Below are positions 8,324 through 16,756 of a stretch of DNA of 64,000 nucleotides, in pieces. The stretch is from contig NZ_JAKFZN010000008.1 in NCBI RefSeq assembly GCF_021654165.1, positions 1 to 64,000 of the forward strand, in the 5' to 3' direction. This DNA comes from Nereida sp. MMG025. Lineage in GTDB: Bacteria > Pseudomonadota > Alphaproteobacteria > Rhodobacterales > Rhodobacteraceae. Each line of letters opens with the position of its first letter. The first letter of the stretch is position 1. The position numbers and the translations under genes were made by a program. Under the pieces are notes generated by a model. The model did no database searches. It was given only the letters and a program-made list of their open reading frames with translations, and was not told the DNA's origin.

Positions 8324-9832
8324 TTACTCTGACAGCGCCTTTTCGCGGATGTTTTCACGACGCATCAAATAAATCGATAGCGCAAGGAATCCTGCGGTCA
8401 GAATATAGAGCGTGATGGAAATCGGACTTGCGATCAGAATGCTCCAATCGCCATCAGAGATCGACATCGCTCGGCGCAGGTTTCGCTCCATATCGCCCCC
8501 AAGAAGAAGGCCCAGAACCAGTGGTACAAGATTGATGTCCATCTTCCGCAGGATGTAGCCTGCAACCCCAAAGGCAACCATCAGCTCCAGATCAAACGTC
8601 GAATTCGAAATCGAGAACACACCGACAAAACTGACAGCCGCCACAATCGGCATCAACGCCCAAGTCGGCACAGCCATCAGTCGCGTAAAGATGCCAATCA
8701 TCGGCAGGTTCAGGATCAGTAGCGCAACATTCGCCATATAAAGCGATGCCACAAGGCCCCAAACCAATTCAGGCTGCCGTTCAAACAAAAGCGGACCTGG
8801 CTGAACGTTCAGCGAAATGAGCATTGCAAGCATCACCGCCGTTGTGCCCGACCCTGGCACACCCAACGACAGCATCGGGATAAGCGCACCGCCCGAAGCT
8901 GAATTATTGCCCGCCTCAGGTGCGGCGACCCCGCGCGGATCGCCCTTGCCGAAAGTGCCATCGCGGTTCGATTTCTGCTTTTCCGCCGTGTAGGACATGA
9001 CCGACCCAAGCGATGCCCCCGCCCCCGGCAAGACGCCGGCAACAAAGCCCACGAACGAACCGCGCAGCATTGCCCAACGCGTCATCCAAATCGCCTTCCA
9101 GGACGGCAACCAGCTTTCGACATGGATGGCTTTGGTCCGCTCCTTCACTGTCTTTTCCAGCAAAAACAGGATTTCTGAAATTGCAAACAATCCGACAAGC
9201 GCCACAATCGGCTCAATTCCATCATAGACGTGATAGTTGTTGCCCGTAAAACGCGGGATGCCAGAAATAGGGTCAATCCCGATGGTCGCAATCATAAGCC
9301 CAAGCAATGCCGAAATCAGCGTCTTACGTGGGTCGATGCCTGAAATGCCCCCGATCGTGGCAAAGGCCAGAATATACAGTGCGAAATAGTCAGCCGGTCC
9401 GAAATGGATCGCCGCGCGCGCAAGGAGCGGCGCAAAGAGAGACAAGCCAATTACCGCGATTGTCGCCCCCACAAATGACGCCACACCCGATATGGCCAAG
9501 GCATCTGCCGCCCTGCCCGCACGGGCCATCGGATACCCGTCCAATGTGGTCATGATCGCGGGTTCATCGCCAGGAATGTTCAGCAGGATCGAGCTGATAC
9601 GCCCGCCAAACATGGTTCCGAAATAGACCGCAGAAAGAAGGATCAGCGACGACGCAGGATCAAATCCGAACGCAAACGTCAGCGGGATCAAAACGGCGAT
9701 GCCGTTCACAGGCCCAAGCCCCGGAAGCGCCCCAATAAGTGTCCCGAAAAAACAACCTGCAAACAAAAGCGTCAGGTTCAGCGGGGTAAAGGCGACAGCA
9801 AAACCGCCCGCTAAAAGAGACAGGGTTTCCAC
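8324..9832 (-). CDS. tctA: Tripartite tricarboxylate transporter large membrane subunit TctA
   Basis: 502 aa with about 12 membrane segments. The family signature GALPGLGPVNGIAVLIPLTF occurs near residue 35 and a second related GVLPGAGASLG near residue 265, both typical of TctA. It is the channel-forming subunit of a cation-driven, binding-protein-dependent carboxylate importer. It starts with GTG 9832, directly after the tctB stop, with GGAG about eight bases upstream. Part of tctC-tctB-tctA on the minus strand, divergent from two CoA-linked catabolic genes that probably handle the imported acid. Confidence 0.93.
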   Translation of the reverse strand: METLSLLAGGFAVAFTPLNLTLLFAGCFFGTLIGALPGLGPVNGIAVLIPLTFAFGFDPASSLILLSAVYFGTMFGGRISSILLNIPGDEPAIMTTLDGYPMARAGRAADALAISGVASFVGATIAVIGLSLFAPLLARAAIHFGPADYFALYILAFATIGGISGIDPRKTLISALLGLMIATIGIDPISGIPRFTGNNYHVYDGIEPIVALVGLFAISEILFLLEKTVKERTKAIHVESWLPSWKAIWMTRWAMLRGSFVGFVAGVLPGAGASLGSVMSYTAEKQKSNRDGTFGKGDPRGVAAPEAGNNSASGGALIPMLSLGVPGSGTTAVMLAMLISLNVQPGPLLFERQPELVWGLVASLYMANVALLILNLPMIGIFTRLMAVPTWALMPIVAAVSFVGVFSISNSTFDLELMVAFGVAGYILRKMDINLVPLVLGLLLGGDMERNLRRAMSISDGDWSILIASPISITLYILTAGFLALSIYLMRRENIREKALSE

Positions 9833-10270
9833 TTAGAAATCTCCAAACAGCGAGCCGAGGAACGCCAAAGGCAATCCCAGGATTTGATCAAATAACACCC
9901 ACAATCCCAGAGACATCGATGCTCCAAGGATCAAGGCTTTGACAGGTGCGCCGCCCAACACCATACCCAAAAGCGCGATCAACGCAAAAGTCGCAATAGG
10001 AAAGCCGAGCGGCACAAGAAACAGCGCATACCCGACCAAAACCGCCAAGGCAGCCAACTGCCGCAATAGGTGGTTGCGGGCGGGCCACGTCACTTCACCC
10101 GATGGAAAGACGATCAAAGATCCCGATAGAACCATCAAAGGGATGCCCACAATCATGGGAAACACCGCAGGGCCAAGCACATCACCAAAGGGCGCCGAAT
10201 AGTCTTTGCCGTAATATGTATAAAGCGCCGCGATCACAAAGATCGCGACGCCACCGAGCCTGATGCTCAT
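9833..10270 (-). CDS. tctB: Tripartite tricarboxylate transporter small membrane subunit TctB
   Basis: 145 aa with four hydrophobic segments, the normal TctB layout; the N-terminal segment is followed by YYGKDYSAPFGDVLGPAVFP. The ATG at 10270 overlaps the tctC stop codon (TAATG), and the tctA start follows its stop directly, so all three are translationally coupled. The subunit is needed with TctA for transport in characterised systems. Confidence 0.88.
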   Translation of the reverse strand: MSIRLGGVAIFVIAALYTYYGKDYSAPFGDVLGPAVFPMIVGIPLMVLSGSLIVFPSGEVTWPARNHLLRQLAALAVLVGYALFLVPLGFPIATFALIALLGMVLGGAPVKALILGASMSLGLWVLFDQILGLPLAFLGSLFGDF

Positions 10271-11247
10271 TAGTTGATCACACCAATATCGCGTGAGATC
10301 TGCTCCATCACGTCGCGCTGTTCACGCACGTAGGCTTCGAAGTCAGCACCACCGCGCCAAATCGGAACCAGCCCGAATTCAACCGCAGCCGTCTGCCAGT
10401 TTTCCGAATTGTAAAGCGTTTCAAGATCGGAGACCCATTTGTCGTATTCCGCATCTGTGATCTTGCCGCCCGTATAGACGCCGCGCCAGTTATACCCTGT
10501 CACGTCAATGCCTTGGCTTTTCGCCGTGGGAATATCGGGGAAGGCAGGGATCGGCTCGTCCGACAATGCCGCCAGCACGCGGATGTCACCCGATTCAATG
10601 AAGCCCGCAATTTCGCCAATGTCGGTTGAGACAACATCAATCTGGCCGCCCATCATCTGGGTCACCGCATCGGTGCCGCCATCGAATTGGACCCAACGAA
10701 TATCGCCAAGGCTTTCTTGACCTGCTTCACGCGCAACCATCAGCAAACGCAGGTGGTCCCAACCACCAGCAGACGACGACCCCGCCGTCGTGACCGAAGC
10801 GGGGTCAGACACCAGAATTTCATTCAGATCAGCAAGGGTCTGGATCGGGCTGTCGTTATCCACTGCAATCACGCCCACATCCGCGCCCAACATTGCAATA
10901 TAACGCATGGCGTCCAGCGGCGCAGGGTAGCGGCCCTGCGCAATCTGCGTAATCCCAACGGTTGAGGTCGCCACGAAAAGCTCTGCATCATCAGGGCGTT
11001 CATTCGCCACCATCGCATAAGTCACAGCACCCACGCCACCAGGCATGTTTGTGATCTGCACGTTGCCATCCACAAGGTCCAGTTCCTGCATGATCCGCCC
11101 GATTGTGCGGCAGGTGAAATCCCAACCACCACCAGGGTTCGACGGCGCAATGCATTCCGCTGCTTGCACTGGTGCCGCAACAGAAACGGCCATAAACGAA
11201 GCGGCCACAAGGCTCAGCTTTGACGTCAAAAGTGTTGTAAGACGCAT
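10270..11247 (-). CDS. tctC: Tripartite tricarboxylate transporter substrate-binding protein TctC
   Basis: 325 aa periplasmic binding protein (Bug/TctC family). I placed the start at ATG 11247, where a GGGAGGAG site is eight bases upstream and a signal peptide follows (basic MRLTTLLTSK, hydrophobic core, APVQAAE cleavage region); the frame stays open to 11934 but that extension has no signal and lies antisense to the divergent gene. Binding-protein features include NPGGGWDFTCR near residue 33 and NMPGGVGAVTYA near residue 63. First gene of tctCBA. Ligand probably a carboxylate; see the divergent HMG-CoA-lyase-like gene. Confidence 0.92.
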   Translation of the reverse strand: MRLTTLLTSKLSLVAASFMAVSVAAPVQAAECIAPSNPGGGWDFTCRTIGRIMQELDLVDGNVQITNMPGGVGAVTYAMVANERPDDAELFVATSTVGITQIAQGRYPAPLDAMRYIAMLGADVGVIAVDNDSPIQTLADLNEILVSDPASVTTAGSSSAGGWDHLRLLMVAREAGQESLGDIRWVQFDGGTDAVTQMMGGQIDVVSTDIGEIAGFIESGDIRVLAALSDEPIPAFPDIPTAKSQGIDVTGYNWRGVYTGGKITDAEYDKWVSDLETLYNSENWQTAAVEFGLVPIWRGGADFEAYVREQRDVMEQISRDIGVIN

Positions 11248-11367
11248 GTATTTTCTCCTCCCAAAGACTGGTCTTTTGCCAGCGGAATTCAATCTAGCAC
11301 CAAATTCTGGATTGGCATCCCCAAAAATGCAGCTACCTTTGCGACGAACACATGGGAGGGCGCAGAC

Positions 11368-12294
11368 ATGCATATCGAAATTACCGAAGTAAGCCCGCGC
11401 GATGGTTTGCAGAACGAGCCGCAGCCTGTCGCCACCGAAATCAAGGTCGAATTGGCAAAGCGCATGATTGCCGCGGGCGCGCGCCGGTTTGAGATTACCA
11501 GCTTTGTGTCGCCGCGCGCCGTGCCCCGTATGGCCGACGCCGCCGAAGTCATTGCACAACTGGACGCTGGCCCCGACATCACCCTTCAGGCGCTTGTGCC
11601 AAACCTGCGCGGTGCAGAACGCGCGGCACAAACCGCCGTTCAGGAATGGGTGTGTTTCATGTCGGCCACCGAAAGCCATTCGCAAGCCAACAGCAACTGC
11701 TCGGTCGATGAGGCCGTGGCGCGGTTTGAACCGGTGTTGGCCTTGGCAAAGGCCGAAGGAAAACGCGCCGTTGCCGCCCTTGCCGCGTCTTTCGGCTGTC
11801 CATTCGAAGGGGTCACACCCGTTGGGCAAACCGTGCAAGTCGCCAAAAAATTGCATGCACTTGGCTTCAGCGAGCTTAAACTGGGCGACACAATCGGCAC
11901 TGCCACCCCCTCGCAGATCACGCAGATGGTGCACGCCTTACGGGCCGAGGTTCCGGATCTGGACCTGATCTTGCATTTGCACGACACGCGCGGATTGTCT
12001 TTAGCCAATGTGCTGACAGGCATCAATCTGGGTATCACCCGCTATGAAAGTTCGGTCGGCGGCATCGGCGGTTGCCCCTTTGCACCGGGTGCAACGGGCA
12101 ATGTATCGACCGAGGATCTGGTTCATTTCCTTCATGCCGAAGGCTATGAAACAGGCTTTGATCTTGATGCCTGCATCGACACGGGCCATTGGTTATCAAA
12201 AGCCTTGGGGCGCCCGCTTCCTGCACGTTTGCTCAAGGCGCCACCCATTGGAACAACCATTCCGCTCGATGGCATTACACGGGCCGTCGGATGA
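11368..12294 (+). CDS. Hydroxymethylglutaryl-CoA lyase-like enzyme
   Basis: 308 aa, DRE-TIM metallolyase superfamily. The N-terminal SPRDGLQNEPQ motif supplies the divalent-metal Asp and catalytic Arg, HLHDTRG near residue 205 supplies metal-binding histidines, and GGIGGCPFAPGATGN near residue 233 carries the active-site Cys of HMG-CoA lyases. The enzyme cleaves 3-hydroxy-3-methylglutaryl-CoA, or a close relative such as citramalyl-CoA, to acetyl-CoA and a keto acid. GGGAGGG lies before the ATG. The next gene overlaps its stop (ATGA), and the gene is divergent from tctCBA. The exact CoA substrate is an inference. Confidence 0.87.
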   Translation: MHIEITEVSPRDGLQNEPQPVATEIKVELAKRMIAAGARRFEITSFVSPRAVPRMADAAEVIAQLDAGPDITLQALVPNLRGAERAAQTAVQEWVCFMSATESHSQANSNCSVDEAVARFEPVLALAKAEGKRAVAALAASFGCPFEGVTPVGQTVQVAKKLHALGFSELKLGDTIGTATPSQITQMVHALRAEVPDLDLILHLHDTRGLSLANVLTGINLGITRYESSVGGIGGCPFAPGATGNVSTEDLVHFLHAEGYETGFDLDACIDTGHWLSKALGRPLPARLLKAPPIGTTIPLDGITRAVG

Positions 12295-13427
12295 GTTTGC
12301 ATGGCATCCGCGTTATTGATCTGACCCGCGTTATCTCTGGCCCGTTTTGCACGCAGCAATTGGCGGATCTGGGTGCGGATGTGATCAAAGTCGAAAGTCC
12401 CAAGGGCGATCCGTTGCGCGCCCAAGGCACAATGATCGAGGGGATGAGCAGCTATTTCGCCTCGTTCAATCGCAACAAACGCTCGATTGCTTTGGATCCG
12501 CGCGACGCGGGCGATATGCAGATCATTCGAAGCCTGATCAAAACCGCAGATGTGCTGGTCGATAACTTCAAGCCAGGCACAATGGACAAGATGGGGTTGT
12601 CGGACGCAGCCCTTCAAGACCTGAACCCAAGGCTGATTGCCTGCCATATTTCAGGCTTTGGTCAAACCGGACCCTACGCACAGCGGCCCGCCTTTGATTT
12701 CGTGGCACAGGCCATGAGTGGTTTTATGTTCACCAACGGTTTTGAGGACGGGCCACCCCTACGCTCTGGCCTTCCGATCTCGGACCTTGTGGCAGGGCTT
12801 TATGCCACCATCGGCATCACCGCGGCCCTTGCGACCCCCAAATTAGACCGCAAATTTAACGCCATTGATGTCGCCATGACTGACAGCATGATCAGCCTTT
12901 TGTCTTACATGGCCACTGAAACCTTTGCGACGGGCCATAGCCTGCCGCGCGTTGGCAACGATCATCCGCTTGTTGCGCCATATGGACTGTTTGATACGCG
13001 CGACGGGCATATCGCTGTTGCGGTGTCTCACGATGGTATCGTCGAACGGCTGTTTTCCATTCTGGGATGCAGCGCTCTGTTGGATGACCCCCGTTTTGCC
13101 ACCAACGCGGCCCGCATCGAACACAGGGACGCCATCAAATCGGAAGTCCAAGCCCGCTTTAATGATCGGACGACACATGAATGGACCGAAGTGCTTAACA
13201 ATGGCGGAGTGCCCGCCGGCCCTGTCCTGAGCGTCGAAGCCGCCCTGAACGATCCGCAAACACAACACCGCAATATGACCGTGCAGGCCACAAATCCGAT
13301 GGGTGGCTGGATGTCCGTTCTGGGCTGTCCGATCAAACAAACCCATGACGGGCCATCCGTACGGACGGGCGCACCTCTTCTTGATGGTGATCGTGAGGCG
13401 ATTTTGAGCCTTATCACCACAAACTAA
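12291..13427 (+). CDS. Class III (CaiB/BaiF) CoA-transferase
   Basis: 378 aa with the start at ATG 12291 overlapping the lyase stop (ATGA). The N terminus MSLHGIRVIDLTRVISGPFC and the following LADLGADVIKVESP are characteristic of the CaiB/BaiF fold, and the central ISGFGQTGPY and AFDFVAQAMSG region contains the conserved catalytic-Asp segment. Such enzymes move CoA from succinyl-CoA or another donor to a free carboxylate. With the lyase-like gene and a carboxylate importer, it probably activates the imported acid before cleavage. Donor and acceptor are not determined by the sequence. Confidence 0.88.
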   Translation: MSLHGIRVIDLTRVISGPFCTQQLADLGADVIKVESPKGDPLRAQGTMIEGMSSYFASFNRNKRSIALDPRDAGDMQIIRSLIKTADVLVDNFKPGTMDKMGLSDAALQDLNPRLIACHISGFGQTGPYAQRPAFDFVAQAMSGFMFTNGFEDGPPLRSGLPISDLVAGLYATIGITAALATPKLDRKFNAIDVAMTDSMISLLSYMATETFATGHSLPRVGNDHPLVAPYGLFDTRDGHIAVAVSHDGIVERLFSILGCSALLDDPRFATNAARIEHRDAIKSEVQARFNDRTTHEWTEVLNNGGVPAGPVLSVEAALNDPQTQHRNMTVQATNPMGGWMSVLGCPIKQTHDGPSVRTGAPLLDGDREAILSLITTN

Positions 13428-13446
13428 GGCCAGCCTGCCGCGCAAA

Positions 13447-13480
13447 GAAAAAGGGAAGCGCAAAACGCTTCCCTTCTTTG
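13447..13480. terminator. Bidirectional intrinsic terminator
   Basis: Perfect GGGAAGCG / CGCTTCCC stem (13453-13460 with 13466-13473) and a CAAAA loop, flanked by A-rich and T-rich stretches that extend the pairing. It lies between the convergent CoA-transferase gene and the secreted-protein gene. Confidence 0.8.
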
Positions 13481-13498
13481 TGCCGATTGGCGCAAGTT

Positions 13499-13963
13499 TT
13501 ACGATGTATAGTCCATATACAGACCGTCCAACTTGCCTTTCTTCTGGCTGAATGTGCCGCCGCTAAAGACAACGTTTGCCATTGATGCAATCTCTTCATC
13601 CGTCAGTGCCGCAAAATCGGCCTCGGGAATGAAGCGCTCAATCGCCGACTTGTAGACGTCTGCAGCCGCTTCATGGTCTGGCGCATCAATGATCATGACG
13701 GGCTGATTGTCGGTGCCCATTACCATCACGTTTGCATCCATCAGTAGCGCCTTCAGCTTACCTTCTTTTTGCGAAAAGGTTTCGCCGCCTGTCGCGATAT
13801 TCATGGCCGACAGGACTGTCGTTTCATCAAGAATTTCGACTTCCAATCCAGGAATATAGCGCTGCAGCTCTGTCTCGTTGATTTCACTGTAGACGCTGTT
13901 TGCACCTGCGATGGTTGCTGTTGCGATCAGGGCAATGGCCGATGTAAATACTGTGCGTTTCAT
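13499..13963 (-). CDS. Exported protein with two copies of a GGxTFSQKxGKL motif, unknown function
   Basis: 154 aa from ATG 13963, behind a GGAG site seven bases upstream; the frame runs to 14050 but the signal peptide begins MKRTVFTSAIALIATATIAGA. After the signal, two related segments are visible: one near residues 60-80 (ATGGETFSQKEGKLKALLMD) and one at the C terminus (FSGGTFSQKKGKLDGLYMDY). The repeat suggests a duplicated small fold. I do not recognise the family. It stands alone between the terminator and the MscS gene. A GGAAC is present upstream, but no correctly spaced CGTT. Confidence 0.7.
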   Translation of the reverse strand: MKRTVFTSAIALIATATIAGANSVYSEINETELQRYIPGLEVEILDETTVLSAMNIATGGETFSQKEGKLKALLMDANVMVMGTDNQPVMIIDAPDHEAAADVYKSAIERFIPEADFAALTDEEIASMANVVFSGGTFSQKKGKLDGLYMDYTS

Positions 13964-14077
13964 AACTAACTCCTTCGTTTGTTTTGCGCTGTTGTGGCGC
14001 TCGGATACCCAACACGGGCCAGCCGCGCAAAGTTCCGGAAAAATCATCAATTTCCGTAAATATTTGTTTTCATGAGA

Positions 14078-15007
14078 TTATTCCGCAGCAACATCTTCAC
14101 TTTCCGCCGTCCGCAGGTGCATCGGACCCTCATGAACGATCGTGCGCGTGGGGAAAGGAATGTCGATCCCCGCCTCATCCAGCGCCTCTTTGACCTTGCG
14201 CTTCATGTCTGCCTGAAATGCAAAATACTCGGCGCTGTCACACCAAACCCGCACCAGAAAATCCACGCTGCTACCGCCAAGACCGTTGACCTGAATGAAA
14301 GGTTCAGGAGTCGTATGCGCCCGCGCGTCCGACATGATCGTATCGCGGATGACGCGTTCGGCATCTGCAAGGTTCACCCCATACCCCACACCAAAGGTCC
14401 ACTCGGCGCGACGCGTGTCATAAACCGAATAGTTCTTGATCGTATTGCCCCACACCTCGGAATTGGGCACCACGACCTTCACGTTCCCCAGATCCGCAAT
14501 CTCGATATAGTTGAGCGTGATGTCCTTTACCGTGCCCATCACGTCATTGACCTGCACAAAGTCATCAATCTTCAGTGGCCTGAACAAAATAATCATCACG
14601 CCTGCCGCCACGTTGGACAGCGTGCCCTGCAAGGCCAGACCAACGGCCAAACCCGCCGCACCGATGACCGCAACTATGCTTGTTGTTTGGACCCCAAAGG
14701 TATTGAGAACAAAAAGCCCCGTGAACGCCAGCACCGTATAGCGCACGATATTGCCCAGAAAATTGAACAGCGTATCGTCCAGACTTTTGTGATTGGTCCC
14801 AAGCCTGCGCACCTTGCGCCCCAGAAATCCCGCAATGAAAAAGCCCAAGATGATAATCAATGTGGCGGCCAGGGCATTTCCTGCCAGTCCGACCAACGCC
14901 TCAAAGGTCAAATAGTCAGCCAGTGACTTGCCCCCGTAGATTTCGGTCTGAAACAAACCTTCGATCCAACTTGTTGCGCCTGCCGCCACCGTTTCCAATT
15001 CTTCCAT
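14078..15007 (-). CDS. mscS: Small-conductance mechanosensitive channel (MscS family)
   Basis: 309 aa from ATG 15007 with AAGGAG nine bases upstream. Three N-terminal membrane segments end in the pore-lining helix with the Gly/Ala-rich AAGLAVGLALQGTLSNVAAGVM-type pattern near residues 105-125 (quoted in part), followed by the beta domain (FRPLKIDDFV) and the cytoplasmic alpha/beta domain (PNSEVWGNTIKNYS). These are diagnostic of MscS. The channel releases solutes on hypo-osmotic shock, which fits an organism accumulating glucosylglycerate. An EcfG-type promoter lies 32 bases upstream of the start. Confidence 0.93.
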   Translation of the reverse strand: MEELETVAAGATSWIEGLFQTEIYGGKSLADYLTFEALVGLAGNALAATLIIILGFFIAGFLGRKVRRLGTNHKSLDDTLFNFLGNIVRYTVLAFTGLFVLNTFGVQTTSIVAVIGAAGLAVGLALQGTLSNVAAGVMIILFRPLKIDDFVQVNDVMGTVKDITLNYIEIADLGNVKVVVPNSEVWGNTIKNYSVYDTRRAEWTFGVGYGVNLADAERVIRDTIMSDARAHTTPEPFIQVNGLGGSSVDFLVRVWCDSAEYFAFQADMKRKVKEALDEAGIDIPFPTRTIVHEGPMHLRTAESEDVAAE

Positions 15008-15038
15008 TGGGTCTCTCCTTAAAATGCTCTTGCACAAT

Positions 15039-15064
15039 AACGGCGGCGCAGGCCCGAAAGTTCC
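15039..15064 (-). promoter_or_regulatory. EcfG-type stress promoter of mscS
   Basis: On the minus strand GGAAC at 15064-15060, a 17-base spacer, and CGTT at 15042-15039, 32 bases before the mscS ATG. It matches the GGAAC-N16/17-CGTT consensus of alphaproteobacterial general-stress sigma factors. Confidence 0.7.
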
Positions 15065-15138
15065 GTATGGCGCGTTGCACCGTGCAACCAAACCGCCGCT
15101 TACGCGTTGAGGCAGGTTAAACAACGCAAGGGCCACCC

Positions 15139-15990
15139 ATGACACACTCAGCCAATTCCACAGATGACGTGATCAAAATGGAAAATTCGACCGAGCAAAA
15201 ATCTGTCGAACGCGCGGCCAAACTTGCGCCAAAACATCTTTATGAGGTCATTCGTCGTGACGGCGAAGAAGAGCTGGACCGCACCAAACGCGCTTTGATC
15301 TGGTCGGGCATTGCCGCAGGCATCATGATCAGCTTTTCCGTTGTGGGCGAAGCGATCTTTCGCACCTATCTGCCACAGGCCGACTACAGTTATCTTGTCG
15401 AAAACCTTGGCTATTCACTTGGCTTCTTGCTTGTCATTCTCGGCCGCATGCAGCTTTTCACCGAAAACACGATCACAACTGTCCTGCCGGCCATGCACGA
15501 TCCATCCATAAAGATGCTGCTGCGCGTGGCGCGTCTTTGGCTAATCGTTCTGGCGGCCAATGTGGTGGGTGCCTTTGCCGTTGCCATCCTCTTTGTGTTC
15601 ACCCCTGCCCTCCCGCCCGAACTGACCCCTGCGATGCTCGAGCTATCGCGTCACGCCACAGGCTTCCCGACCGGCGAGGCGTTTTTCCGCGCGATCCCTG
15701 CAGGCGTTTTGGTCGCCGCAATCGTATGGATGTTGCCACAGGCCAACGGCGGCGCATTTATGGTCATCACCGTTTTCACTTGGCTGATCGCCGCGGGCGA
15801 TTTCACCCACATCATCGCAGGCTCGGTGGAAATGGCGTATCTTATGGTGCAGGGTTTGTTGCCTCTGGGTCAGGCGCTGACGCAGTTTTTCCTGCCAGTG
15901 CTTGCAGGCAATATCGTAGGAGGCACCGTGATCTTTTCCTTGATGGCTTACGGCCAAGTCAAAGACGAAATGGTTGCCCATAATGATTGA
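15139..15990 (+). CDS. Formate/nitrite transporter (FNT) family protein
   Basis: 283 aa, six membrane segments after a charged N-terminal extension (LYEVIRRDGEEELDRTKRAL, typical of the FdhC/YfdC-like FNT group). The segment LGRMQLFTENTITTVLP near residue 108 corresponds to the conserved FNT loop, and AANVVGA near 137 to another. FNT pentamers conduct formate, nitrite, hydrosulfide or other small anions; the substrate of this subgroup is not established. Its stop overlaps the start of the MgtC-like gene. Confidence 0.85.
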   Translation: MTHSANSTDDVIKMENSTEQKSVERAAKLAPKHLYEVIRRDGEEELDRTKRALIWSGIAAGIMISFSVVGEAIFRTYLPQADYSYLVENLGYSLGFLLVILGRMQLFTENTITTVLPAMHDPSIKMLLRVARLWLIVLAANVVGAFAVAILFVFTPALPPELTPAMLELSRHATGFPTGEAFFRAIPAGVLVAAIVWMLPQANGGAFMVITVFTWLIAAGDFTHIIAGSVEMAYLMVQGLLPLGQALTQFFLPVLAGNIVGGTVIFSLMAYGQVKDEMVAHND

Positions 15991-16468
15991 TCTGTGGGAG
16001 TTCGGACTGCGCGCCAGCGTCGCTGTGATCTTGGGATTTCTCATCGGCTTTGAACGCGAAAGCAAATCCAAGCCGCTTGGCATCAGGGCATATATGCTGG
16101 TCTGCCTCGGCTCGGCGGGGCTGATGATGATCACCATGAATTATGCGCTGAGCATTTCACAAACCTCTGGCCTGTCGGCAGACCCCACCCGCCTGATTCA
16201 GGGGCTTGTGGGCGGCATCGGCTTTCTGGGCGCCGGTGCGATCATCTCAAACCAGAGCGATGGGCGGCTGCGCGGCGTGGGCAGCGGCGCGGCCATCTGG
16301 GGCGTTGGCGGCATCGGCATCGCTTGCGGTTTGGGCTTTCTGGCCGAAGCGGGCATCTTGGCCGTGCTGACCTTCGTGATCCTGACAGGTTGCGACCGCC
16401 TGCAATCCGAAGGCCAACTGCCTGACGGACAAAAGGATGACGCGTCCAAAGACGAAGACGGGAACTAA
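15983..16468 (+). CDS. MgtC/SapB family membrane protein
   Basis: 161 aa from ATG 15983, which overlaps the end of the FNT gene. Four to five hydrophobic segments contain the family signature FLIGFERESKSKPLGIRAY near residue 20 and GLVGGIGFLGAGAII near residue 73. MgtC-family proteins are linked to magnesium starvation and modulation of the ATP synthase. This is the short form lacking the C-terminal ACT-like domain; the tail is acidic and charged (residues 140-161). Co-transcribed with the FNT channel. Confidence 0.88.
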   Translation: MIDLWEFGLRASVAVILGFLIGFERESKSKPLGIRAYMLVCLGSAGLMMITMNYALSISQTSGLSADPTRLIQGLVGGIGFLGAGAIISNQSDGRLRGVGSGAAIWGVGGIGIACGLGFLAEAGILAVLTFVILTGCDRLQSEGQLPDGQKDDASKDEDGN

Positions 16469-16485
16469 TCCTCGCCTCACACGTT
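16461..16485 (+). promoter_or_regulatory. EcfG-type stress promoter of the PLDc_N gene
   Basis: GGAAC at 16461-16465, 16-base spacer, CGTT at 16482-16485, 31 bases before the ATG at 16517. It overlaps the last codons of the MgtC-like gene. Confidence 0.7.
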
Positions 16486-16516
16486 AACGGCATGAAAGTG
16501 AATAAAGGAGCCTGTC

Positions 16517-16708
16517 ATGGTAGAAATCGCTGGTCTCGGAAGCCTCATCCTCCTGGTCCTTAACGTCTGGGCCTTTGTGTCGATCATCGGATCAGGCACA
16601 TCCACAGGGGCGAAAGTTCTCTGGTGTCTGCTCGTCCTGATCTTGCCGCTTGTCGGTTTTGTGATCTGGTTTTTTGCCGGTCCGCGATCGCAACAGCGCA
16701 CCGTCTGA
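16517..16708 (+). CDS. Small PLDc_N-domain membrane protein
   Basis: 63 aa with two hydrophobic helices and the typical CLLVLILPLVGFVIWFFAGPR ending of the phospholipase-D-nuclease N-terminal domain (quoted to its core LPLVGFVIWFF). No nuclease domain follows. AAGGAG is well placed. Probably a stress-induced membrane protein, since its promoter matches the EcfG consensus and an intrinsic terminator follows, making it a single-gene unit. Confidence 0.85.
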   Translation: MVEIAGLGSLILLVLNVWAFVSIIGSGTSTGAKVLWCLLVLILPLVGFVIWFFAGPRSQQRTV

Positions 16709-16726
16709 CACCGATATAGAAACCAA

Positions 16727-16756
16727 AGGCCCTGCGTTCATGCGCGGGGTCTTTTT
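16727..16756 (+). terminator. Intrinsic terminator
   Basis: Ten-pair stem AGGCCCTGCG / CGCGGGGTCT (two G-T pairs) with a TTCATG loop, followed by T5. It ends the PLDc_N transcript and abuts the stop of the convergent MATE gene. Confidence 0.75.

Noticed and set aside
11248-11934. N-terminal extension of the TctC frame by 229 codons
   Set aside because: It precedes a clear signal peptide and ribosome site and runs antisense to the lyase gene.
14010-14036. GGAAC upstream of the exported repeat-containing protein gene
   Set aside because: The next GTT-like element is at 18 bases and lacks the preceding C; spacing is outside 16-17.
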